Shown piece after piece: positions 13,202 to 19,375 of a stretch of DNA of 22,961 bases. Position numbers and translations under genes: made by a program. The DNA comes from a virus. The notes under the pieces were generated by a model that was given only the letters and a program-made list of their open reading frames with translations, was not told where the DNA came from and did no database searches. Position 1 is the first letter of the stretch. The number at the start of each line of letters is the position of its first letter. The stretch covers positions 1 through 22,961 of the IMG/VR virus record IMGVR_UViG_3300028197_000209. One strand, 5' to 3'.

Positions 13202-14359
13202 TTACATCTTCACGCAGTTGTCGACGGTCTTACCGCCTTTTTTCTTAGTGCCCATTCGCTTATAGCCTTTCCAACATACTTTGCCGTCAACGCCTTTTTG
13301 TTTTTCTTCTGGGAGTGTACTGTAACTTGCTTTGCCACAATCTTTGCAAACACTTTTTGCTTCAGCAACTTTACCTTCAAGTACTTTTGCTAAAGAGTTT
13401 TTGTAACTATCTTCGTTTGCTTTTTTGCTAATTGCAATAGCGGCCGCTTGTTTTTTATAATTAGGATGACCTTTTTTTAACTTGCCCTTGCCTTCAGTTA
13501 CTGCGTTACAGTTACAATGTTTACAAGTTGGAGCACATTTGCAGTCTTCTGCTTTAACATCGGCTCCACAGCACTTGTCTGAACAATGTGTATCTTTTGC
13601 TTCTGATACTTCTTCAAACTTTTGCTCGTAGTCCATGTTGTGATATACTGCACCCATATAGTCTGCGGCTTTAGTAATTTTTGATTGTACCCAACCTTCT
13701 AAGCCTTCTTGCTCAGATACATTTTTTAACATTTCATGCATCTTAATTGAATACTTGGCAATTTTATATAGTTGGGCACGTGCCATTTGCACTTCGTGAT
13801 CTTGCTCAACTTTACTTGCCATATCGGCTAAATTTTCTTGAATCTCTGTTTTTTTCATCTGCGTTTCCTTACTATTATTTAGTCGTTTTATAGGTCCGCC
13901 GAATATACTAGTACCCTTCATATCTAACGCATTGTCACTGGGTTTTTGTTTTTTAGGCTTCTTTTTGCTGTTTGCTATGTGTGGATTAGCCACTGTTGCA
14001 ATATTGCCGGCACTTGTTGCTCCTGCTGTAGCAGTTTCGTTTACGTTAACATAATTCTTAATCATCTTATAGATATCGCCACCTGCGGCTTTATGTGCTT
14101 TAGCAAATTCACGATCACTCATGCCCATTGCATGAGCAAGTCCAGGCTCACCATCGCCTTTATACATATCAATTAGATCTTTTTCTAAAGACTCGTTTAC
14201 ATCGCTTAATTTTGCTTTGTGTTTGTCTTTGCGTGGAATATCTTTAGTTTTGTCACCATGACTACCTGAAGCACCACTTTTACGTATGCTTTGCATAGCC
14301 TGGAAATTAGGATCTCTTGGCTTGTTTACTTTAGATTTTTTCACTTCTCTTATACGCAT
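13202..14359 (-). CDS. Cys-rich late protein, possible in-frame fusion of two genes
   Basis: 385 residues. The N-terminal ~159 residues are basic and linker-like (MRIREVKKSKVNKPRDPNF; TATAGATSAGNIATVANP) and end in IFGGPIKR, a common kind of C-terminus. At ~160 the DNA changes to a late-promoter-like ACTAAATA, then AAGGAA and an in-frame ATG at 13858 (M168) that would give a 218-aa protein. The C-terminal part is helical, then Cys-rich (THCSDKCCGADVKAEDCKC, then CKHCNCN), and ends with KVCWKGYKRMGTKKKGGK and NCVKM, a tail I recall in marine T4-like structural proteins. The Cys clusters suggest metal binding. A prohead or virion role is inferred. The frame start is well defined, the unity of the gene is not. 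Confidence 0.65.
   Translation of the reverse strand: MRIREVKKSKVNKPRDPNFQAMQSIRKSGASGSHGDKTKDIPRKDKHKAKLSDVNESLEKDLIDMYKGDGEPGLAHAMGMSDREFAKAHKAAGGDIYKMIKNYVNVNETATAGATSAGNIATVANPHIANSKKKPKKQKPSDNALDMKGTSIFGGPIKRLNNSKETQMKKTEIQENLADMASKVEQDHEVQMARAQLYKIAKYSIKMHEMLKNVSEQEGLEGWVQSKITKAADYMGAVYHNMDYEQKFEEVSEAKDTHCSDKCCGADVKAEDCKCAPTCKHCNCNAVTEGKGKLKKGHPNYKKQAAAIAISKKANEDSYKNSLAKVLEGKVAEAKSVCKDCGKASYSTLPEEKQKGVDGKVCWKGYKRMGTKKKGGKTVDNCVKM
13876..13883 (-). promoter_or_regulatory. internal late-promoter-like site
   Basis: ACTAAATA within the open frame, followed by ATAGT and then AAGGAAACGCAG and ATG 13858. The run AAATAATAGT is identical to the one at the 18710 late promoter. CTAAATA-type elements have been described as late promoters in cyanophages. 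Confidence 0.45.
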
Positions 14360-14364
14360 AGTAG

Positions 14365-14372
14365 TATTTATC
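14365..14372 (-). promoter_or_regulatory. T4-like late promoter
   Basis: GATAAATA on the minus strand, containing the TAA stop of the upstream HAD/ParB gene. CTACT and ATG 14359 follow, so the start codon is at the predicted +1. Confidence 0.6.
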
Positions 14373-15795
14373 TCTTCATGAGTTGCATGATCTCTTTTAA
14401 CGAACCATTAACCATGTGTACTCTAGCTTCTTTTTGCCCACGTAAACGTAGTGAATCGTATCTATGATGTCCGTTAATAATATAACCATCTTTATCAACT
14501 AGTATAGGCTCATACTTCTTATCGCCTGTTCTTTGTAATGCTTTACCTAGTTTAGCCCAACTACGGTCACGTTGTACAGGCTTTATCTTATCTAAGGGTG
14601 TTTTACCCTTACGTGAAATAAATTTATCTACATCTTTGCTCTTAACCTGTGGCGGTTCTTTACCATCTGTTGGCTCTGGATCAAAGTTATGATCTTGATA
14701 GCCACTTACATCACCAACTTTATATCCTAAACGTTTTAGGTTACTGATCATGTGTTTAGCTTCTACATCGCCTCCAAAGAAGTTTAACATAATGTCTTGG
14801 TCACCCATGTTAGCATCATCTTTATTAGTTGTTGCTATGTTGGCCATGTTACGACCTAGTTTCATAAAGTCATAATCTGTAGCATCTGAATCTACTGCGA
14901 AACTGTTTTGTGGAAGAGGTATAAGCTCTCCTTCAGTTGCTGGTTGTTCAAAGTATTGTTTTAAATTTTTAGCAGTTCTTTCAAACTTATGATCCTTGTG
15001 TTTAAATCCTACACCACCTGATGCTTCCCACTTGCTAACATTTTGACCAAAGTCATCAATTAATATGTTTGGAGTGCCATCTGAGTTTTTAGCATACTTG
15101 CTTTTCTGTGCAGTAATGATTACTTCTTTTGGTGGAAATGCACTTAGGTTCTTTTCAACCCATTCTTTTTTACTAGGTTCTACTCTAGGATCATCTGCCA
15201 TTGGTGCTGATAAAATACTATACTCACCTTTTATTTCTTTGATAATAGATAACAAGTTATCTGCATTAGAAGTAGGTTTTAAATTAATCCAAAAGTCTTT
15301 TGTATCTCTAATCTTTTGTAGTGCGGCATCTACGTCTTTAATTTCTTTCCAATCGCTTACGCCCATCATCTTTGTCCATGGACCAAAAAAGTCTACAAGA
15401 ACTCCGTCCATGTCAACATAAATTTGACTTGCACTTGATAAATCTTTTTCGTCTTCGTTAGCTTTGTTATTGCCTTTGTTTTTAAAGTCAAACCTATTGT
15501 TAGGTCCTTTACCTTTTTTATGTACTAAACCCATTGGCTTAATAGTATTAGGCATAATTTTCCATTCGTTCCATATTTCTTTCCTTGACTCTGCCATGCC
15601 CAAGTTACTTAATGTATTTGGGTCACTATTTTTGTGAGCCTTTTTATGCATAGTATACAATGGTTTGCCTTGTTTGTCAACCTTATTTCCAAACTTAGAT
15701 GCTTGTTTTTTGATTTCGTCAGGTCCTACGTCTGCTGTTGTATTAACGCCAGGGACAATTAATCCACCATTTTCGAATAATTGACGTAGTTTCAT
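14368..15795 (-). CDS. HAD-like plus ParB-like domain fusion protein
   Basis: 475 residues. Residues 1-10 (MKLRQLFENG) resemble a capsid-targeting peptide with a possible cut after LFE. A linker to ~124 is Lys/Asn-rich. A HAD domain spans ~125-285: SQIYVDMDGVLVDFFGPW (D128, D130), YSILSAPM (motif II) and TPNILIDDFGQNV (motif IV, D247/D248), resembling 5'(3')-deoxyribonucleotidases. A region to ~400 is unassigned. The C-terminus (~405-475) has YEPILVDKDGYIINGHHRYD and LRLRGQ, the GHHR core of ParB-like nuclease/CTPase folds. HAD could hydrolyse nucleotides; the joint role is unknown. It follows the membrane protein by an ATGA overlap. Confidence 0.72.
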   Translation of the reverse strand: MKLRQLFENGGLIVPGVNTTADVGPDEIKKQASKFGNKVDKQGKPLYTMHKKAHKNSDPNTLSNLGMAESRKEIWNEWKIMPNTIKPMGLVHKKGKGPNNRFDFKNKGNNKANEDEKDLSSASQIYVDMDGVLVDFFGPWTKMMGVSDWKEIKDVDAALQKIRDTKDFWINLKPTSNADNLLSIIKEIKGEYSILSAPMADDPRVEPSKKEWVEKNLSAFPPKEVIITAQKSKYAKNSDGTPNILIDDFGQNVSKWEASGGVGFKHKDHKFERTAKNLKQYFEQPATEGELIPLPQNSFAVDSDATDYDFMKLGRNMANIATTNKDDANMGDQDIMLNFFGGDVEAKHMISNLKRLGYKVGDVSGYQDHNFDPEPTDGKEPPQVKSKDVDKFISRKGKTPLDKIKPVQRDRSWAKLGKALQRTGDKKYEPILVDKDGYIINGHHRYDSLRLRGQKEARVHMVNGSLKEIMQLMKR

Positions 15796-16091
15796 TTTCT
15801 TAATTTCCTAACCAGCAATGGCAAGTAAACGCATACTGCAACTACACTCCAAAAGATTGCTAACACAGTTGCGTAAAACTTCCAGTTGGTATAGTCTAGT
15901 GCTATACCTATTGTTACACCACCTATCCATACATAGTCTAGTGTAGCATGAAACTTCTTCCACTTCGCACCATACGTTGCAATAAGATGATCTCTTTTGT
16001 TAGCAAACCAAGGATGTACATGGCGCATTATAACGAAGCCTTCGTTTAGTACCATCACAGTAAATCCTATCCAGAACACAATTGATATCAT
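15792..16091 (-). CDS. small integral membrane protein, 99 aa
   Basis: 99 residues with three probable membrane spans: IVFWIGFTVMVLNEGFVIM (~4-22), VWIGGVTIGIALDY (~54-67) and FYATVLAIFWSVVAVCVYLPLL (~72-93). A basic loop (HPWFANKRDHLIATYGAKWK) lies between the first two, and a basic tail LVRKLRK follows. No family is recognised. The AGAGG ribosome site is good, and both ends overlap neighbours by ATGA. It sits among late genes, so a role in exit or virion-membrane contact is only a guess. Confidence 0.6.
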   Translation of the reverse strand: MISIVFWIGFTVMVLNEGFVIMRHVHPWFANKRDHLIATYGAKWKKFHATLDYVWIGGVTIGIALDYTNWKFYATVLAIFWSVVAVCVYLPLLVRKLRK

Positions 16092-16303
16092 TTTCTTCCT
16101 CTGAAGCCTTTGTTACCTGTCATAAATGGTCTACTAAACCAAAGTTTAAACCATTCATCTGTTCCAGGTTTGATGTTCATCTTCTTTTCTTTTTTCTTAA
16201 GAGCGTCAGCAGTGATACTTGGATTTTCATCTATCTGGTATTCAGTGTAACCTTTAAATTCACCAATGCCTGCTAGTTGTTTTAATCTCTGTATATCGTC
16301 CAT
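16088..16303 (-). CDS. small conserved late protein, 71 aa
   Basis: 71 residues: MDDIQRLKQLAGIGEFKG at the N-terminus, a charged middle, and MNIKPGTDEWFKLWFSRPFM at 42-61 with a basic tail. I recall N-termini of the type M..I.RLxxLAGI and the block DTEAWFRLWFS in small proteins of T4-like cyanophages, so conservation is likely, but function is unknown. TAATG overlap with the nucleotidyltransferase stop; AAGAAGAAG serves as ribosome site. Confidence 0.6.
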   Translation of the reverse strand: MDDIQRLKQLAGIGEFKGYTEYQIDENPSITADALKKKEKKMNIKPGTDEWFKLWFSRPFMTGNKGFRGRK

Positions 16304-17343
16304 TACTTCTTCTTACCACTTTTCATATTAGCACACCAGTGATACATCTTTGCTTTTTCACCTGATGCCTTCTTTGCTTTTGCTCTTAGATCAGTTACTG
16401 ATCCGTTGCAACTTGCACCTGACTTCTTTACTCTTCCCGGACGACTTTTACCTTTTTTTTTACCGTCTGCAAAGTTTTCATTTGTTTTTCTATCAGCAAC
16501 GAAGTTGGCCTTAAAGCCTAAGTTCTTAAATAATGTTACTGTTGTCTTTGCACTCTTAAAAGCCTTTTGCATAAGCTCTTGTTCGTCTTTAGCTCTTTCG
16601 TCATAAAAACGCATAAATCTATTTGCTTCTTGAGGTGTAATATAAAGTTTACCACCTACTGATATTTCATCTTTATCTGCATTCCAACTTAATGGAAAAG
16701 GTTGTTTATCCTTACGTGATGCAATATTATTAATTACGTCTAGTTTAGGTTTCTGTTGTTTAACTACTAGCTCATCTAAATTTTCTTGTATTCCCATACC
16801 GGCTCTAACTTTGTCGTACATCATTTGTGCTAGTTTCTCATCTCCAGCAACACCTGTTTTAAATGTTTCAAAGTTACCATCAGCGGCCGCTGTTTTAAGT
16901 TTACTTGCACTCATACCTTCAGCACCATCGGCATCTGGATCACGTTGTCCTGCACTTACGATTTCAATTGAATCAAAGTTATAATCTTTTCCGTTGTAGT
17001 CATTTAATAATTTCTTAAAGCTATCAACTCTATCTGAACCTGCTACATAAATTATATCTGAGAATCCTTTTGATTCTAAATATTTCATAGCATCTATAAT
17101 TGTTTTTACGTTACTGTTTCCTATATCAATACCTTGGAAACTTTTTTGTGCAAAGAAAACTTTCTCTGCAAATGAAAGAGGATCTGTTTTAGGCTTTTGC
17201 GTATGCGTTAGAAAAAGAAAGGGTGTGCCTTGCTGATGCTTTACAACATCAACTAGTTTTGCGTGTCCTATTGTAGGAGGATTCATTCTTCCAAAAGCAA
17301 ACACGGCAGTCTTCTTAGCTTCAAACATCTCTCTAAGGAGCAT
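16303..17343 (-). CDS. cytidylyltransferase-fold (NMN/nicotinate adenylyltransferase-like) protein
   Basis: 346 residues. The N-terminal domain (~9-190) is a nucleotidyltransferase: VFAFGRMNPPTIGHAKLVD gives the (H/T)xGH motif, IIYVAGSDRVDSFKKLL the mid-domain strand, and GMSASKLKTAAADG the SxSxxR/K-like loop. A ~100-residue helical part follows (QEANRFMRFYDERAKDEQEL). The tail is basic with Cys: GASCNGSVTDLRAKAKKAS and AKMYHWCANMKSG, a module I recall in many marine phage proteins. The first eight residues, MLLREMFE, followed by AKK, look like a capsid-targeting peptide with an E-A cleavage site. It may synthesise NAD or CDP-type compounds; the substrate is not decidable. Confidence 0.72.
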   Translation of the reverse strand: MLLREMFEAKKTAVFAFGRMNPPTIGHAKLVDVVKHQQGTPFLFLTHTQKPKTDPLSFAEKVFFAQKSFQGIDIGNSNVKTIIDAMKYLESKGFSDIIYVAGSDRVDSFKKLLNDYNGKDYNFDSIEIVSAGQRDPDADGAEGMSASKLKTAAADGNFETFKTGVAGDEKLAQMMYDKVRAGMGIQENLDELVVKQQKPKLDVINNIASRKDKQPFPLSWNADKDEISVGGKLYITPQEANRFMRFYDERAKDEQELMQKAFKSAKTTVTLFKNLGFKANFVADRKTNENFADGKKKGKSRPGRVKKSGASCNGSVTDLRAKAKKASGEKAKMYHWCANMKSGKKK

Positions 17344-17681
17344 TAGTACTCTCCGTCTCGGATAAGTTCCATTTCCTCGCCGTACAACTTTTCAACCATT
17401 GCTGTTTTATCTTCGTCTGTTAAAAGGTCTTCTGGGCTTGTAGGTATATCGTACTTGGAACAATAGTGTTGACATCCCTTGTCAATCATAGGCATCATCA
17501 TTTCACGTTGATCAATAGTTTCACCTTTTTTCAACTTGTCTTGAATACCTGCTATTGTTGGGTAGTACATCTTACGATAGAACATAGGATCGTTTTTCAT
17601 GTGTTGACATAAGTCCTCAATCACATTGAATCCTAAATCAGTAGTGTTCTCATCATCACTGAATTCTTTAAGCATTACCAT
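17343..17681 (-). CDS. conserved T4-like phage protein, 112 aa
   Basis: 112 residues starting MVMLKEFSDDENTTD. The central block LGFNVIEDLCQHMKNDPMFY, then RKMYYPTI, is a pattern I recall in small proteins of marine T4-like phages (VIEDLxxHMxNDPMFYRKxYFP). The rest is acidic and helical. A longer reading from a TTG at 17696 is possible, but GGAG lies nine bases ahead of ATG 17681, and a further ATG at 17675 overlaps the upstream stop. It overlaps the start of the next gene by TAATG. Function unknown. Confidence 0.65.
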   Translation of the reverse strand: MVMLKEFSDDENTTDLGFNVIEDLCQHMKNDPMFYRKMYYPTIAGIQDKLKKGETIDQREMMMPMIDKGCQHYCSKYDIPTSPEDLLTDEDKTAMVEKLYGEEMELIRDGEY

Positions 17682-18043
17682 TTTCTGCAACTCCAATATC
17701 TTGCTTTTGTTCTAGGTCCTGGATTGTCGCAGTTGTGTCTTGCTCTAAAAGACTTCCTACGTGCTGGGTTTGATTTCTTAATACGCATATTAGGATCACC
17801 AAAGTTTACTTTTTTAACGTTCTTAGTCTTTGGGTCTTTTACGTATACTTTAAACTTCTTTACATCACCTTGCATTGGCTTACCAAGTTTAACTTTTCGT
17901 CCTTGATACTCTGCTTCGTCGACTATTTCATCTTCGTTGAACCATAAGTCTCCGTATGCTTCATAGAAGTCGTTACCTTCATAGGTCTCTTCCATAGGAC
18001 GAGTTTCGGCTTCTGTAAGAAAATCTTTAAATGTTTTTGTCAT
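17675..18043 (-). CDS. conserved late protein with basic Cys-pair tail, 122 aa
   Basis: 122 residues. MTKTFKDFLTEAETRPMEE resembles T4 internal-protein capsid-targeting peptides (MKTYQEFIAEA), with a possible cleavage FLTE-A. An acidic stretch follows. The C-terminal ~75 residues, from EAEYQGRKVKLGKPMQGDVK through FKVYVKDPKTKNVKKVNFGD and DPNMRIKKSNPARRKSFRAR to the end in KARYWSCRKW, form a basic module with two Cys (RHNCDNPG and YWSC) that I recall in many marine phages. It may bind DNA or be cross-linked within the head. A late promoter and an AGGAGTGA ribosome site precede it. Confidence 0.7.
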   Translation of the reverse strand: MTKTFKDFLTEAETRPMEETYEGNDFYEAYGDLWFNEDEIVDEAEYQGRKVKLGKPMQGDVKKFKVYVKDPKTKNVKKVNFGDPNMRIKKSNPARRKSFRARHNCDNPGPRTKARYWSCRKW

Positions 18044-18064
18044 AGATCACTCCTGTACTAAGAG

Positions 18065-18072
18065 TATTTATC
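18065..18072 (-). promoter_or_regulatory. T4-like late promoter
   Basis: GATAAATA on the minus strand with a ~16-base leader containing AGGAGTGA before ATG 18043. This is the most conventional late promoter in the window and is not overlapped by coding sequence. Confidence 0.75.
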
Positions 18073-18083
18073 ATAGTTTTAAG

Positions 18084-18356
18084 CTAGACGGAAATTTCGA
18101 TATCGAAGTTAGTATGGCCTAAATCAAATAGTTTGTGTGCTAGTTGCTCTGCTATAACGTCTGATTCGTCAGCATTTAAGCCTTTATGCAGTTCTACGGC
18201 TAATACAGTACCACCTTCTACAGTATCGTATGTTTCGTATAAAGTTTCATCTTCTAAAAGAGCTTCATCGGCACACTCTAACACAATATCAACTAGAATC
18301 TCATCTACTTCTGCTATATCTTTGTTTTCCCATACTATGTTGATAAAATGTTTCAT
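18084..18356 (-). CDS. small acidic hypothetical protein, 90 aa
   Basis: 90 residues, strongly acidic and free of long basic stretches: EVDEILVDIVLECADEALLE, DETLYETYDTVEGGTVLAVE and DVIAEQLAHKLFDLGHTNFD. The alternating strand, helix, strand pattern (HFINIV; TVLAVELHK; FDIEIS) suggests a small alpha/beta fold. The AAGGAA site before the ATG is clear. No family is recognised. Highly acidic small phage proteins sometimes mimic DNA or inhibit host enzymes, which is only a possibility here. Confidence 0.55.
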   Translation of the reverse strand: MKHFINIVWENKDIAEVDEILVDIVLECADEALLEDETLYETYDTVEGGTVLAVELHKGLNADESDVIAEQLAHKLFDLGHTNFDIEISV

Positions 18357-18365
18357 GATTGTTCC

Positions 18366-18704
18366 TTAATGATTGAGTAAAATGCTCTGTACAGTACCGC
18401 TAGTATGCGTTACTACAGCTCTTACCCATACAAAGTTACCTGTAAAGTTGTAAAAATAAGACCCATTTGACCCTTCTGATTCAGTACCTGCTATATCAAA
18501 GTAATCAGTTTCTGTTGGTACAGTAGCTAACGTTCCTTGCATCTTTAGAGTGCCGTTAAAGTTTGAAACATTGTATTGTACTGTATGAAATCCATCTGCT
18601 CTACCGTAGTATCCGTCACCTTTAAATGCTGTTCCGGTTACTGTAGCACTAGATGAATCACCTGCGTGTACTTGATTTGTCATTATTGTTTCTGAACTGC
18701 TCAT
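18366..18704 (-). CDS. putative virion structural protein, 112 aa
   Basis: 112 residues with few charges and many Ser, Thr, Gly and Tyr, suggesting a beta-sandwich. Blocks are HTVQYNVSNFNGTLKMQGTL, TVPTETDYFDIAG, NGSYFYNFTGNFVWVRAVV and a C-terminal ILLNH. I recall the pattern QYxVxNxxGxxxMQGTLxxxPT...NFxGNFVWxRA in structural proteins of T4-like marine phages, possibly neck or tail-fibre associated. No ribosome site is visible; the ATG lies five bases after a late promoter. Confidence 0.6.
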   Translation of the reverse strand: MSSSETIMTNQVHAGDSSSATVTGTAFKGDGYYGRADGFHTVQYNVSNFNGTLKMQGTLATVPTETDYFDIAGTESEGSNGSYFYNFTGNFVWVRAVVTHTSGTVQSILLNH

Positions 18705-18709
18705 ACTAT

Positions 18710-18717
18710 TATTTATC
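18710..18717 (-). promoter_or_regulatory. T4-like late promoter
   Basis: GATAAATA on the minus strand, containing the TAA stop of the upstream gene. ATAGT and ATG 18704 follow, so the start codon falls at the predicted +1. Confidence 0.6.
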
Positions 18718-19375
18718 CGATGCTAGGCTGGTATACTAATCTGTCTACTCTCATGATATTATCACTTTGTAAGAACAATCTAACTATTGTTAGTATGCTT
18801 TCGTTCTTAACATACAAGTATTTTCCTTTAAGATTACGTTGGTTACGTATGTCTTTAACTAAAGAAGCCCCTGCTCTAATCTTATCTGGGTTCTTAATAC
18901 AGTACTCTGCAAGGCTAGTATCTGCTACGCCATTTAAGTTAATCTTAAATTCAAAATCAGATTCTTTATCAAGGTATATTGTATTCTTTTCTAATGTAGG
19001 TACGTTAGGTTCCCAGTACCAAGGCACATCATGTAGTTTCTTTGCTAACTTTTTAAGCCAAGGTTGGTTATTTGAATATATTCCTAAACGAGATCCTTCA
19101 CATCTAAGCATATAATCTTCATCGTCTTGAAAAGCATTTACAAGTATCTTTAGATCTTCAAAGTCGTTTTGAGTTATATCCTGCTTTCTTTCTGACCACC
19201 TATGTAGTTTGAAGTTTAAAGCATCACCATTCTTTTGCTGAAACTCTAACTGGTCAATAACTGCTCTAGCATTGTCAAGTCTTTTGTTTCTAAAGATATG
19301 AGTACCAGAGTTGTATACTCCTAGTTTATAGGCGTACTTGTCCCAGAACAGTTTATTGGTTTTCTTCTTGATCAA
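18713..19375 (-). CDS. hypothetical protein, 220 aa
   Basis: 220 residues, basic at the N-terminus (IKKKTNKLFWDKYAYKLGVY) with long mixed regions: IFRNKRLDNARAVIDQLEFQ, DDEDYMLRCEGSRLGIYSN, WLKKLAKKLHDVPWYWEPNV and YCIKNPDKIRAGASLVKDIR. No family is recognised. The start is TTG at 19375 inside the last 23 bases of the clpA-like gene; a weak GAGAG site is upstream and no nearby ATG is in frame. Aromatic and basic residues would allow nucleic-acid contact, which is speculation. Confidence 0.6.
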   Translation of the reverse strand: MIKKKTNKLFWDKYAYKLGVYNSGTHIFRNKRLDNARAVIDQLEFQQKNGDALNFKLHRWSERKQDITQNDFEDLKILVNAFQDDEDYMLRCEGSRLGIYSNNQPWLKKLAKKLHDVPWYWEPNVPTLEKNTIYLDKESDFEFKINLNGVADTSLAEYCIKNPDKIRAGASLVKDIRNQRNLKGKYLYVKNESILTIVRLFLQSDNIMRVDRLVYQPSIG

